Assembly (NCBI GenBank): GCA_037157565.1
Contig: JAZHRO010000046.1
Location: forward strand, 17,768,501 to 17,832,500
From: Thalassia testudinum
Taxonomy: Eukaryota > Streptophyta > Magnoliopsida > Alismatales > Hydrocharitaceae
DNA: 64,000 nt
Direction: 5' to 3'
Below the pieces are notes generated by a model, which made no database searches, was not told the origin of the DNA, and saw only the letters and a program-made list of their open reading frames with translations. Positions within the stretch are counted from its first letter, which is position 1. Every line of letters begins with the position of its first letter. Shown piece after piece: positions 10,434 to 22,525 of the stretch. The position numbers were made by a program, and so were the translations under genes.

Positions 10434-12060
10434 AATCTGTTGAAGTAAGGCAATTTAAGTATCAGCAAGGTAAGTGTGTAAAGATATCTTTTTCTTCTTT
10501 CAAAAAATTTTTAAGTGTTTTATGATGATGTTTAAGCTGAAAAATTTTCCAATAAACCAACTGTGTTTTTGGACATTGTGAGAACCTGGTTACTGAGGAT
10601 AACCTACCAGAACTCGAGGCTTAAATGACATAGACCATCTCTCAACCAACAAGGATTCTTGATATTTAAACCTTAAGTCGAATTCCAGGACTCAGGGGGT
10701 TTTTACAGAGACTCAGAATGCTATGAAGTTATGGCTGTGCTTTGTGATAAGTCAGGACTAACCAGGTGAATTCTAAGGCTCATTCCCGGGGTTTCACTTC
10801 TTTTTAAGTCCAGGTTGGTCCTAACTTCAGCTCATGTTTTCGGATGACTCTCAAAAATTGATGGTATTCAATCCCAACCCTTATTGTATTTGTGGCTCAG
10901 TGAAGATTTTTTTTTTTTTGGTGGGCAAACAGGGTATTGTTTTGAACCCTGAAAACATTTTTGGTGGAAGAGTAGTTTTTCAGACTTTTTTGGAGAACAT
11001 ATTTGACTTTTTTTTTTTTTTTTAACAGTATGTCTTCGGAACTTATTTGGTAGAGCGCACTGTATTTGGTGGGTGGATTTCTTTTGTGGAAAGAGCTTCT
11101 CCTAGACACAAAACTAAAGATTAGGACAAAGAGTCTACCTGCACGCACAGGTAAGGACTCCACCTTCCCTAATGAACACAAGGGTTGAGGTTTAGGTTCA
11201 AGTGGTCTTTCCTGACATTGTGTAGTGAAAGCCAAGGTTACTTAGACTCCTAAGTCAAAGCAAACCAACGAATCCTGTACTGGTGACTCAGGTACAAGAA
11301 TTATCCTAAAGTTAGGAGAGACCGTGGTCTATCTTGTCAAGGCTCGAAGTGTATTAAGCCTAAGCTTGTACCAAGCTTCTATGGCCCGGCAGGTCAAACT
11401 AGTAACGGTTGAATGTCCATAGACACTTATTCTATTATTATTATTATTATTATTTTTTTCCAGCTATAAGATCACTTATCTTTTCTTTCTTTTTCTTTTT
11501 TTTCTCTCCCTCCCCTCTTGAAATGAATGTCCTCCTTTGATAATGAAGTACATGTCTCTTATTGTATTTTTGGAATTTTTCTGATTTGTTATTTTTTTGT
11601 ATTTTTAGCTTTGTAATTTTTAAAAATTTTTAAAAATTTTTCAATTTTTTTTTTTTTTTTGAAGTATATAATTTTTTTGATAATACTATATGTACTATAG
11701 TTGTGTCTACAATTGCATTTTGGTTTAAATGGTTTACCATTTACACCCCCCCATGCTTAAATGTTTCAATGTCCTCATTGAATGAAAGGGTGGATGCAAA
11801 TGCATGCTCTGCTTTTCACTATCCTAGACTGGGTGATGAAAGGAAGTCGGAATGAGGAGATAAAATCTCTGTGCGGACGATTTTAAGTCTGATCTAGGAT
11901 CAGAGTGAACAGTCGGGCTAGGAAGTGAAATGCATGACATGTGTGTCAATGAATGTATGCTCAGAATGCAAGGGTAGACACTATATGCAAATAAAGGCAA
12001 GAGTAAGAAAGGTGTAAAACAGCTATATACAAGGGTAGGTGTTTGCTAAGTTTAACGCCG
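10434..12060 (-). other. E internal 3' noncoding region
   Basis: No credible gene. It holds the decamer TATTTGGTGG at 11063-11072 with degenerate copies near 10915, 10962 and 11043, a motif much more regular in B and C. It also has an (ATT)n microsatellite (11432-11453), several poly-T runs and a T/A-rich tract near 11560-11700. This is the stretch between the end of the former pol gene and the PPT. Confidence 0.6.
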
Positions 12061-12240
12061 TCAGCTAGGCGAAAACTTAGTTGGTAGCTCAAAATGTAGG
12101 AGCGAAATGGTGGAATTGACAAGTCTGAGATCATGCGGCTCAATGAAAGGTTTCAGTCTTTGTCCATTAACAATAAAGGGTTCAGATTTGTCAAGTTCAG
12201 TGATCTCAACGGCTCCATTATCAAATAATCTCAAGATCAT
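12061..12240 (-). pseudogene. Integrase C-terminal remnant (E)
   Basis: A 59-codon minus-strand frame starting MILRLFDNGAVEI. Residues 22-33 read FIVNGQRLKPFI, the conserved end of plant Tat/Athila integrases (typically ...FKVNGQRLKPF), and NGAVEI matches the residues normally just upstream. Its ATG overlaps the stop of the gag-like frame (ATGA), so protease, RT, RNase H and most of integrase have been deleted and the two ends joined. After the stop comes the CGCCTAGCTGACGGCGTTAAA stretch, a signature that also follows pol or its remains in B and C. It is a fossil of an autonomous ancestor; translation is possible but not evidenced. Confidence 0.7.
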
Positions 12241-13001
12241 GTTGATTCAGTGTTATGCACTGGTTGTGAAATGTCATGTGTTTGGTCTTGCAGTGCTGGT
12301 CTAGGTTGGACATACCTTTGAGCAGGTATGTTCCTAGGGTTGGGTTGTGCTTGTGATGGGAGTGAAAGTGGTTGACGGGACTCCGTCAAGTGTGATAGCT
12401 GGGCTCTCATCTCAGCTAAGGCCGCGTCCTGTCTCTGCTGCATAGCAATATTCTGTTGTTGCATATCAGCAAGAGCTTTCATGATAGACCCCAACTGGTC
12501 ATCTCGTGTAGGCCCAGATTGAGAGTATTGGGTGGGCCTGGGTTGGGGTTGTTGGTAGGTACGCGGTGGATATTCGTGTGATTGTGGAGGTGGTGCTCGG
12601 ATCGGGTTGTGCAATGGTGGTGCAGAAGGTTGTTGAAAAGGAGGTCTTTGTGAATTTCCCGACCACGAGAAATTTGGATGATTACGCCATCCAGGGTTAT
12701 AGGTTTGTGTGAAAGGATAATTGTTAATGGCATGAAGCTCCTCCGAAGCTCCAGAAGGTGCAGGGAAGTCAGTGAAGGGAGGAACAAGGGTTCCTCCAAC
12801 CGGTGAAGGATATGGAAATGGAAAATCCGGTAATGCAGTTTGTGTCACAGAAAGGTTATTCACAGTTTCCCTCCCTGTGGGAAACTGAGAAGAAGTGTTT
12901 TGTGCTGGTGACTGAGAAGAAGATGGGTGTTTTGAGAGAAATTTCCATACTTCATCTACTTTCTTCTCGATTAAGCCCACTTTATCCAGTTGACTAGCCA
13001 C
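12237..13001 (-). CDS. Gag-like protein, C-terminal part (E)
   Basis: 254 codons. Residues 102-114 read YNPGWRNHPNFSW, a hallmark of plant Ty3/gypsy Gag just after the zinc-knuckle region. Before it is a Pro/Ser/Thr-rich stretch and after it a Pro/Gln-rich linker, then a Gln/Met-rich coiled-coil-like part (about residues 168-205), as in Tat/Athila Gag before protease. I see no CCHC knuckle and no matrix or capsid part, and the protein is well below the usual Gag length. The frame is open upstream of the first ATG for about 17 more codons, then shifts relative to the next N-terminal piece at 13007-13189. It may be a truncated Gag that still multimerises with helper Gag; that is inference. It is in a recent insertion and has no internal stop. 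Confidence 0.6.
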   Translation of the reverse strand: MASQLDKVGLIEKKVDEVWKFLSKHPSSSQSPAQNTSSQFPTGRETVNNLSVTQTALPDFPFPYPSPVGGTLVPPFTDFPAPSGASEELHAINNYPFTQTYNPGWRNHPNFSWSGNSQRPPFQQPSAPPLHNPIRAPPPQSHEYPPRTYQQPQPRPTQYSQSGPTRDDQLGSIMKALADMQQQNIAMQQRQDAALAEMRAQLSHLTESRQPLSLPSQAQPNPRNIPAQRYVQPRPALQDQTHDISQPVHNTEST

Positions 13002-13006
13002 TATCT

Positions 13007-13189
13007 CTAAGTCTTTGCTACTGGATTGGGCTTCATGTACCCCCGTGTGTGAGTGGGAATGTGAATAGGATTTTGAGACTCGGGAGGTAACGGATTAGAA
13101 GTGGAAGGCAAAGAAGATGATGCAGTAGCTTGGGTAGCAGTACCCAAGGGGAGTACAAGTTCTGGGTTTTGGGATCTCCTACCTTCCAT
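13007..13189 (-). pseudogene. Gag-like N-terminal piece, frame-shifted (E)
   Basis: 60-codon Ser/Pro/Thr-rich frame (MEGRRSQNPELVLPLG...) directly upstream of the gag-like frame. Its last codons overlap, in another frame, the open stretch leading into the downstream Gag piece, so one indel probably separates what was a single reading frame. No domain recognised. Confidence 0.4.
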
Positions 13190-13249
13190 TGAGTTGGTTT
13201 TTTTTTTTTTTTTTTTTTTGAAATCCCGTTTACTCTAATTCGATCCAAC

Positions 13250-14328
13250 TCAATGGGAAAAAATTTTTAACGTTCATGATAAAACAGAAGAATCCCAATA
13301 AAATCTCAATTCAAGAAGACCAATCAATCGAAATGAATCGGAGAAAATTTTTCCTAGAGGCTGCTACGCAAAGTATGTTATACGCAAACAATTGTTTCAA
13401 ACAATTGTACGTATCCTAAGATAAACCTAGCGAAGTGCAGACCTCTAAAATCCACTGGGAATCTGGATAAGACTGAGCGTGCGAATCCAGATCCTGTGGT
13501 TGCAGAAAGATGAGGTAGAAACCCGTGTATTGTGGCCTTAAGTGATCGTGCTGTGTGCACGATAACATTCAACACAAGGCGATTAAAATCTCAAACATGG
13601 TTTCACCCAATTTCGCTATCTCCTTTTTGATTTAATTGAAGTGATTAAAATGTGTTTTCTATGCTGCTCGTTTCACTTTTTAATAAATTCAGAACAAGTA
13701 GTGGTCTTCTTTAATTTTAAGTCAAATGCAAATATGGCAGGAGTTAGAGTTAGGTAAGAAATGCGTACCTGACTCCAGCAATCTTCGAATGCAGATTTGA
13801 CTTGAATTAAAATCTAGCAAGAATGAAATGCAATCCTAAAAATGGATGCCTAGGGTTATGCTGCTGCTAGATAAGTATGAGGTCTTTTTGATTTTTTTGA
13901 TTTTTCTGAAAAAATTTTATATGCAATTCAAAAGTAAGGAAAGAAATTAAGAAGATAAAGAAATAAAGTCCAGATAGTCCAGAATTATTACAAAAATTGT
14001 GTGAGAACAAACTCTCACAACTTATGACTAACAATTGTTCCTAATTAATAAACCTAAAACTATCTATACTAAAACTAATACTAAAATCCTACAGCTACTT
14101 CGAGGCAAAACTCCACCAGGAAGACGGATCTGGAGCGCAGCCACTCCACCAGGAAGACGACACTCCTCAAGTGCTGTGGGAAAACAAATGATTAGTAAAT
14201 GACTAAAAGAATGTATACACAATTAATTCAATGGAAAATAAAAGCAATTATAATGAATGAATGAATGAAATAAAGAATTTCTATATACAAAAGAATAAAA
14301 AGAAAATTTTGGTGCAAAGAGCGTTGCC
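13250..14328 (-). other. E 5' leader between PBS and gag
   Basis: About 1.1 kb between the PBS and the first gag-like codon. Only short chance frames, a poly-T run at 13199-13219 on the plus strand and AT-rich DNA. Presumed untranslated leader. Confidence 0.5.
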
Positions 14329-14346
14329 TCCCCGGCAGCGGCGCCA
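14329..14346 (-). promoter_or_regulatory. Primer binding site for tRNA-Asp (E)
   Basis: Minus strand TGGCGCCGCTGCCGGGGA, complementary to the 3' end of plant tRNA-Asp (TCCCCGGCAACGGCGCCA) with one mismatch. It lies three bases inside the 5' LTR and primes minus-strand DNA synthesis. Confidence 0.9.
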
Positions 14347-14349
14347 AAA

Positions 14350-17300
14350 TAATGGTGTTGAAAATTGTTGTAAATGTTTGTTGGTAATAATTGTTGATCA
14401 TGTCGTTGTAGTATAGGGTGTATAATATAACATTAAGGATGTCGTATAGTGGTGAGTATGGGTGAGTACCAGTCATTACAACCATTATTATCATTTGCTT
14501 ATTTATCTAATTTTTACTGGTTTTGTTCCAGGTCGTTCTCTGGGAGGCAATTTATTGAATTTAATTCGGTCACTCTTTGATTATCTCCAAAATTGTCTTC
14601 TTATTCAAAAAGAAACTCTACATTTAAAGAATGAATGAATGTTTTATTTACCTAGTTGCTAAGAAGTGCTTGCAAAAAAAAATACTAACTATGAACAAGC
14701 ATCAAACAATCTATTATTATACTCTAAACTATGTATTTACAAGTTATACTATTAACACTAATATGTTAGTTCATACTACATTAGGATACCATAGTGTAAA
14801 AACTTAACTTACTAGTCATTTATTTATAGTGACATATATATCAGTTTTAGTGACAGATATAAACGTCGCTAAATCTCAGAAAACACTATATACAACCTAA
14901 AGAAGCAAACTGAGGTCTTTAGCGACATTTATAGTGTCGTTTTATTCTGTTAGTAATTATGTGGGTTTACTTATACGTATGTATATTACTTATTCTACTG
15001 CTGTATGTACTGTTCGTGTGTTCCTTCTTTTAAGTCGTCTGTCCTTTCAATTTCGTTCTGTGTGGTATTTCAGAGGCTGCGGTGGAGAGTCCTTAGGGTA
15101 AAATGTGTTTAATTAGCGGGCGCGCTTTTCGAGGGATACATAGCACCCTTCGGGTGGGACCAGACCTCTACTAAGCGCGCCCTAATCTCAGATTAGGTGC
15201 CTTAATTACGTTATTCAAACTCAGCGCAGGGCCTCAGCCCAACGCCAGACATACTCGCACGCTCGGGCTCCCAGCCCCACGCATGCATCACACATTCAGA
15301 GTTAAGCACAGATCGAGTTATCGGATCAGACAGAACAGGTGGTGTTTCGGGCGCCCGACGCCATGAATACTGATTAAGCTATTGCATAAATTATATTTAT
15401 ATGCTGCGTTTCGTTTGCAGCCCACGATGTGGCGCTATTCCAGTGCCACATCGTGCGCTGGAAACCAGACGCAGCTGCGTCTGTGCGCGTTTTTGGCCCT
15501 CGATTTGGGGGCCATAAATTATTAAAAAAAATAAAATAAAATATGGTAAATAAAATATTTACATAATACTACATAATTGATTAATTAATTTTGAATTTTA
15601 AATATATTTACTATACAAATAAATTCGCTAAACTAGGCTGATTATACAGGTTGATTTAGGTGATTAAATAGTTAATTACTTATAAAATAATTAGTAAATG
15701 GTCTAATTGACCTTAAACAGTTTTAACTTACATACTTAAGTATTTAATACATATTTTTATTGTATTTTTACGAATTTATTTATGTTTTATTTAGGGTAAA
15801 ATAGCAATTCTGTGTAGTTTATAATTAAAACTAAGTTACAGTAAGTTATACTAGGTATAATTATACTTTGACTAACTTAAATTACTTAATATATATATAT
15901 ATATTCCCAAGTTTATAGATTTATTTACTTGATTATTGCTCTAACTTATTAACTTAGCTACTAAATCAGTAAATATAAATCTGTACATACATATATACAT
16001 AAATCAGTAAATACATACATACTAGATTAGTATATATACATATTTTTACATAGATTACATATGTATACGAATTTCTGTACAGGTTTTATACATATTTACA
16101 GTATAACTATGAATCTAACTGATATGCTATAGTTATAGTTATAATACTATGAATGGGTATATTTACAGTTTTAAAATAAGTCTATGCCATTAGGCTTTTG
16201 TATAAAGTTAGGGAATTAGAGTTGATTGATTTTTTTTATTTGAGTTTAGACAGCAGCCGCAGCTACTGTCAGAGGAGATGGAGAAAAGAAGAATGTGCTG
16301 TTTTAGTATTGTTTACAGTGGCAGTGGCTTAAGCCACTGTCAAATGGCTAACTGCTGCTGCAGTTAGTCCACTTGAAGAGGGGGGAAGTATTCTACAGAG
16401 AAGAGGGAAATTTAGAGAAGAAGGGAGTTTAGAGAAGAGGGGAATGTAGCTGCAAGTTGCAGCATGTTGCTGTATAACTGGGAACAAGATTAAATTCAAA
16501 ACAAACTAAACATTGAAGAGATGAAATCCAAATCTGAAAGGGGTTTAAATCTCACGAAAATCTCATGTAAATTCAGCTCAAATACTCATTAGGAAGAACC
16601 TTATCAGAAGCATCCTTTCAGATCAACATTCAAATGGCATTGAGTTGGTCTTCCTAATGCCATAGACAGCATGAAGGAAGACTTAGCTCGATCAATTAAA
16701 ACCAAAGAAACACAATCCCAGTTTCTTGCAACCTTAAGGAGTATGGAAAACTCCTTAGGTTAGAGAATCACCATACAGAAATGATCATCAACACAAATAG
16801 TGCATGGCAGTTCTGAAATAGCAAAAAGAGACTAAGAATGCATTAAGGAAATTTAATGGAAGCTGGCGAATGCATTCAAAACAAAGTATAAACAGAATTA
16901 TGAAAGGCTCTTCTGATTGGTTCTCTGTCACCAGAGAACTTCTCAGAATCCTTGCCTACAATGAAAACCAAAAATCCCTTCAATTTGTCAGATCTGTCAA
17001 AACATTTCAGAGAGTAAAAATCCTTTAAAAATCCAGATCAAAAGTGCTCTGACAAACTGAGGCAATCCATTTAAAACAGAGGGGCTTTTATGAAACAAAT
17101 GGAATGAGTGAGAAGCCCCAAATGGTGCTTGTGACGCCACTTTCAGATCTGAGGCAGTGCGCCATCAGATCTGAAATTGGGTCAGGATGTGTGGGTGATT
17201 GATGAAAAATTCGTCGTTAAAAGGAAAAAACAAGAATCAGAATCTGGATGATGGGAAAAACAAAACATGAAGAGGGAGATAAATTGAACAGTGAACAGAT

Positions 17301-18552
17301 GATTCTTCCCCTCTGATCTGGACTGATCAGAGGAGGTGAGGGAGGGGATCTAATACTAATTCTACTCCTAAGACTAATCTAACTACAGCTAACATTAGAC
17401 ACTAACAATTAAAACTAAATCTATTCTAAACTACTGCAGACTAAATCTAACACTACTTGTGCAGAATTAAAAACCTAAACTAAAAGGAAGAATGGGACCT
17501 ATGGGTCCTTAGCCGGCGGCTAAGGAGGAAGAAAGGAGGAGGGTGACTCCAGCGGAGGGAAGAGTCTGCTAGTGAGACTCCAGGGTCGTCCTCAGGTGCT
17601 ACGAGGTCCTTAGCGACGAGGAGGGTCGAGAGCAGGCGATGATTCCACAGCCGGTGGCTGTGAAATCAGGGTCTAGATGAGGAGGAGAGACTGGAGTGGA
17701 AGAATTGATCGCTAAGAGATGTAGGAGGGAGCGATCCTTTGCGCGCGACACCACTGAGGTGCTTAAATAGCAGCTCAGTGACTGAGATCACCGCAAGGGT
17801 GAGGTTAATCAAAATTAGGCCGGCGGTGAGGATGAGATGGGTAGAGCACGCGGCGAGTCAAGAGAGAGATCTGACCGTCAGATGAGATCTGGGAAGAGAG
17901 GTGAACGCATGCACCGAATCGCGCGAAGGTTCCATTTGATTCCAGCCGCAGATCGAGATCAAAAGTGCGATGGACGGTCGAGAATGGCTGTGTTCTTCGC
18001 GTGCTATGGTGCGCGTGAAGAACACAGGCTTCTCTCTTAAATGAGGGAAAGCTTGCAGGAAGACCCTTGAACGAAGGGGTAGAAGAATAGCGTGCAGGTC
18101 CAAAACTGAAAAGAACTATAACTGGAAGGGCCTTGCAGTCATACAGAAGGGTCCCTGCGGCTTGCAAAAAGGTCCAAGGAGTTTTGAAGGGTAGAAATGT
18201 AATGCATGAAGGACCTAATTGTAATCTATTTATTTCTAAGCCTAAATGATGTCCAATTGCTTTCAAATTTTTACATGTGCTTAATTGAACATTTAAGACA
18301 TTGATTTTACTTCTGATTTATCTTTTCAAACTTGTTTATGTGTTCAATTGATGCATGGATCATCATTTGTTCTTTAGTTTTCAGAATATCTCATTTTTGT
18401 GACCTAATTAGGAGGTTTTAACACACATTAAAAGTTTTAGGTCTTTTCTTTAATTTCCACACTTAACCCTTTTTATGTGTTAATTTGATATTGTTTTGCT
18501 TAGTGTCTAGCTTAATTTCGGCCTTTTACCTATGATGAGTAGCCACTCATCA
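14350..18552 (-). mobile_element. Element E 5' LTR
   Basis: 4203 bp, same length as the 3' LTR and differing from it at about ten positions by eye. The LTR start here is a perfect hairpin, TGATGAGT-GGCT-ACTCATCA. It carries the promoter (17762-17769), hairpin cluster (15118-15482) and tRNA-Asp boxes (14402-14458) at the same offset of 8157 bases as the other LTR. The 153-codon frame in U3 recurs at 17805-18266. Confidence 0.92.
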
Positions 18553-18794
18553 AGACCTAATCTCATGCTTGATAAAAACACAAAAACAAATATAAACGAT
18601 AAAAACAACAAAAAGAAATAAAAGCAAAATGCAGATTTTCTCAAACCAAACATTCACCTCCCTATGTTCAACCCGGGACTCACCTCGAGTTCCGATTATA
18701 AATATTATCTAATCGATGGATTTTCTTATGAATCAAACTACGACGACGAGTTTTTCAAACTCAAACCTTTTCACAATGAATTTCTGCCCCATCA
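18553..18794 (+). mobile_element. Element A middle LTR, right part
   Basis: Remainder of the LTR after E, beginning with the second AGACC of E's target duplication and ending CCCCATCA. It matches 53420-53663 of the 3' LTR. At 18737-18747, ACTACGACGAC complements tRNA-Asp nt 1-11 with one mismatch, 47 bases before the LTR end. Confidence 0.82.
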
Positions 18795-18797
18795 TTT

Positions 18798-18815
18798 TGG
18801 TGTCATTGCAGGGGA
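18798..18815 (+). promoter_or_regulatory. Primer binding site for tRNA-Asp (A)
   Basis: TGGTGTCATTGCAGGGGA, the tRNA-Asp complement TGGCGCCGTTGCCGGGGA with four changes, mostly C to T or G to A. It follows the LTR end by three bases (TTT), as in E, and is followed by the GGC that is also seen after the PBS in E, D and B. Confidence 0.75.
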
Positions 18816-19574
18816 GGCAATGCCCTTTAGTTTTTCACGCATTTTTCCACCTTACCTAAATTTTATCTAACTTTTTCTCTGATCCTACTATGATTGCAAG
18901 TATTCTTTCAAGGCAGGCCAAATAGGTTAGATCGGATAAAAGTGTGAATGAATGTTTTAGTGTACCCCCATCACCCCTACCCTAGATTTCATTTCACCAC
19001 ACTAATAACTCAAACTCAAATCAACCTAGGTGCTTTTATAAGCCCTAGGATAGATCTTGTTGTCCGTTTGCCACTTTGCCTCATCTCGCCCAACCACATA
19101 AATTAAAAAAATTCTAAAAAAAGTGGGATTTACCAAAAGAGGCATACATTAGCACCCACAACTCTCGACGTAAGGTGTGCCACTTTACAATGATTCTACC
19201 ACTTAACTGGAATCTAACCTGTGGATGCGGTACACCTTAACCTAACACAGAAATAATTGAGTAGAAAATTTGAATAGGTTAACATTTTGTGTGCCTTAAT
19301 CAAGTGACGCAACAGGCCAATTAATTGAGCTATTTATGCCACACCACTTAAGATAAAAGTGATTCATCATGTACCTTGCCCCTTAGGGTTGATTTTTAGG
19401 GCTGAATCAGGCACTCAACATTGTTTTTCTGATTTCTAAAGGAATATATTATCACTAGTGCTTTCAAAACCTAGAGTGTTCTACTGAACCTTGATTGAAT
19501 ACACCTAAAGATTAAACCCTAAAAGCTACTAAATAAGGTTAAACCCTAAAAGACACATCATCAAATAACCTTGT

Positions 19575-20045
19575 TTGCGAACCTTGGTTGTTCACTCACA
19601 CACATTTGAATTGATCATTAAGGGCACAATCCATCAAAAGGGCCCAACACATTCCAAGAGCATAACCATCCCAAGCCTAATTAAAAGGTTCAAGGAGATT
19701 GAAGAACCTTTTGATAGCCTGATTATTGAAGATTATGGTCATGTTGGGGCTAACTTGGATGATCCGAATCTTGATGATTCAATCAGCAGTCCCATTACTC
19801 AATCACACCCTGAAGAGATGAATTGTGATATTTTTGAGATCGCCAAACCCAAGTCAATCATGATTAAACCACAATTATTGGACTTGGGTACTTTAGATGG
19901 GGTGTACAGTGATTTGGACGACCCAGAAACATTGACTTTAAAGGATAGGAATTTGGCAATAAAAATATGGATGGCTAACTTAAAGCGAAACACAATTTTG
20001 CATTTAAGCGTTCCTGTTGACCTAAAACCACCTACTTTTTATTAA
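19575..20045 (+). CDS. Unrecognised 156-codon ORF of element A
   Basis: The only long frame in A's internal region. The product is hydrophilic and acidic (rich in Asp, Glu, Ile, Ser), with no signal peptide, membrane span or zinc finger and no motif I recognise. The end (...VPVDLKPPTFY) recalls the LELKPLP stretch upstream of RT in plant gypsy polyproteins, so it may be a fossil of the protease-RT linker; this is weak. F's insertion point in the upstream A copy corresponds to the end of this frame, so that copy's ORF lies out of view. Could be noncoding. Confidence 0.35.
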   Translation: MRTLVVHSHTFELIIKGTIHQKGPTHSKSITIPSLIKRFKEIEEPFDSLIIEDYGHVGANLDDPNLDDSISSPITQSHPEEMNCDIFEIAKPKSIMIKPQLLDLGTLDGVYSDLDDPETLTLKDRNLAIKIWMANLKRNTILHLSVPVDLKPPTFY

Positions 20046-20896
20046 GACCCTTATGATATCCTTCAAGTGCAACCCAAGCTTAGAATCATTGATTATGTTT
20101 CTTAGTTGAAATCTAAAAGGACATCCAAATCTAGTGAATCAAATCTACCTTTTGTCTGACACTTTAATCTTGGGTTGCATACTACAAAACTGCAGGACCG
20201 GCCCCGCAAGCTCAATAATCTCCCATCCTGGGTGATTTTCATCTAGAAAGTTAGAACCACTTGACCCTGAAGCATGGGTCTGCACCACAACTTGGTCCAC
20301 ATCTGTGGACATCTTTGGTTGGACGGTTGAGGATTAATCTTTTTATTTTGATTCTGACATACACTTGTGAATTTTTAATTTCTTCCTTGTATGTATTTTA
20401 TGCCTAGCTAAAGGCATTAATCTTAGCAGGTGTGTATACTCTCTTATCTCTGTGGAGCTGACCGGATTTTCACAAAATTTAGGTTATATTCTATTTACTC
20501 CACCATTTTCATGTCTTTGTTTTTACAATGAGGACATTACATCATTTAGGCATGGGGGGTGGATAATTAATTCCTAAAATCATTTTGTTAACTCCGCGAA
20601 AATTCTTTTATTTTAAATTTCTTAACAAAAAAGGAAAAAGAGAAATTAGGAGAAGTGAACTTAGTCATTTGGAAGTTATTAACCTTAGGAAATTATACAA
20701 TAAGACCAAAATACTTAGAGTCTTCAGGTCTCCGGGCTTAATCAGCCTGCATGTCCACTCGCATGTGGACTTAGTCTCGAGTCCTCACCAAGTAATTTTA
20801 TTTTAATTTGGTAAATAAATTAGGGTGATAAGTACACGACTTATCAATCTGCCCTTTGATGTGAGGGATTTTAAGTCTAAGCATGTACACACTATT

Positions 20897-22525
20897 AGTT
20901 CAACCCCTCATATATAATATTTTGAAGATTTTACAAAATAAAGAAAAAGAGATAATACATAAGCATAGCATATTTTTCTCCATAACAACACAATTGCAGG
21001 TTTCATGGAGTTTTCCAAGTCAGAGGATTAAAAGCGTGAAGACTAGGTAGCATGAGTACTATCATAGGTCATAGGCTTTTTATGCAAACTTTCAAAGGTT
21101 GTAATCTTTATTTTAGTTGAGCCTAGAGATGTTCTAAAGAGCCCCCAAACATAACTTATAAATAGCTAACTTAGGCTCTCTACACGTAGGATAAATTAGA
21201 AATAAAAACTTAACACTAAGACTCAAATCAGACATCCAAAACAACTGTCAGAGGTTTAATATCAACTTTAAGATGCCTGACAAGTGTTTCAGATGTCTAA
21301 TTACCTATAGCTTTGCCTTTGGTTTCTAACTTCTTAAGCATCAGTCGAAGCAACCTTCCATCAGACGTCCATAGCCTCATCTAGATGTCTAATAATTTGC
21401 CTGGAAATCCTTAAAATAACCGTTAGACTCAAGCACCCATCTTCCTTCTGAAAATAACATGCAAAATACATTTCTAGGAGTCTAGACATGTCTCCAGACG
21501 TTTACGTTTAGACCATTGCTCATTTATTTCTATACACATCTCATTTTGAACAAAAAATCTACAGTCAAATTTCCAAGACAAGTCCTTTTTAGGTTTCCAG
21601 ATGTCTAGGGAATCTTACAGACATCCATACTGACGTCTGTTCCTTGAAATCTAGAACCCTATTTGGATCTGGCCAAAATAGGAACGATTCCACGTATAAT
21701 TAAATGTCCATTATTTTCATCAGATGTCTTATGTGAAAATATCAGACGTCCCTATTTCGATCCAATGAAACCAGTAAAGCGTGGCTAGTAGTATCAGATG
21801 ACAATAGTTGTAATCAGACATCTTACAAGACGTCTGATCCTAAAATTAGACATCTAATATTGCTGTCAGGCTCATCATTACCCTAATTTGTGGTGGATTT
21901 CGTCCCAATCTCTTGAGATTTACCTCCAATGACTAGGAGACCTCTCTCAAGCATTCTTGAAGGTTCCAAACTTGCCTATAAATGGACTACAATATCTCTT
22001 AGGCAACACACACCTCTTGAGATTAAATTCCCTTAGGAAGTCACTTACTCTCTACTCTTAGTTTCCTCTTGCCCTTGTGCTGTGCTAACACTCTTATTAA
22101 AGGGCAAACCCACACTCCTGGTACACTTCATTCTTCAAATTCTAAGGGAGTTCTCTTTATTCTTAATAGATAAGGAAGTAATCAAATTATTGGGGTGCTC
22201 TATAGATGTTGTTTCATTCTTACTTTTGTAGTTTGGTTATCCAGCCTGTTGAGTCCCCATCTCTTCATTGTGAAGGGAGAAACCTTTGTTTAGGGTTCAG
22301 AGGTAGGATTTGTAATTGAGGTACACTACTCTCATTTAAGTAGTGTGATTAGTGGATTAATCACTTTGTGATTGAAAATCCTAAATCAAGGGATTGGCTT
22401 AGGTGGTTGTTTTCACCCATCTTGGGTTTCCACCTAAAAATCTGATGCATCTTTTTGTGATTGTATTTTTAGTCTTACAATATTTTATAAATTCACTATT
22501 CACCCCCCCTCTAGTGCAATTTCAC
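20897..22525 (+). mobile_element. Ty1/copia-like LTR inserted in element A
   Basis: 1.63-kb segment absent from the upstream copy of A and bounded by ACACTATT on both sides (20889-20896 and 22526-22533), where A elsewhere has it once; the true TSD is probably five of these bases. The right end, TTCACTATTCACCCCCCCTCT, and the stretch GTTTCCACCTAAAAATC resemble the U5 end of SIRE-type copia LTRs. The left part is full of GATGTCTGA-type motifs. TG...CA ends are not clear, so the edges are approximate. No ORF. Probably a degraded solo LTR. Confidence 0.55.
21228..21870. repeat. Dispersed TCAGACGTCTGA-type motif cluster
   Basis: About 15 copies of variants of TCAGATGTCTGA / CAGACGTC spaced irregularly by roughly 15-100 bases, on both strands since the motif is nearly palindromic. 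Comparable clusters lie at 31990-32230, 48720-48965 and 63459-63990. Confidence 0.6.

Larger units (their letters stand above)
6193..18552 (-). mobile_element. Element E: complete non-autonomous Ty3/gypsy LTR retrotransposon
   Basis: 12,360-bp minus-strand element with two 4203-bp LTRs (6193-10395 and 14350-18552) and a 3954-bp internal region. Target-site duplication AGACC lies at 6188-6192 and 18553-18557, and the uninterrupted target can be read near 53420. The PBS (14329-14346) and PPT (10396-10408) both place transcription on the minus strand. It encodes only a gag-like frame and a 59-codon remnant of the integrase C-terminus, so it is a deletion derivative that would need proteins from another element. 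I counted about ten differences between the LTRs, so the insertion is recent. Confidence 0.92.

Noticed and set aside
6193..18552. Segmental duplication of a 4.2-kb genomic block
   Set aside because: TG start, PPT, PBS and a 5-bp target duplication show the two blocks are LTRs of one element.
21228..21870. CRISPR-like repeat array
   Set aside because: Spacing is irregular, repeats are 10-12 bases, degenerate and on both strands; the sequence is plant nuclear transposon DNA.
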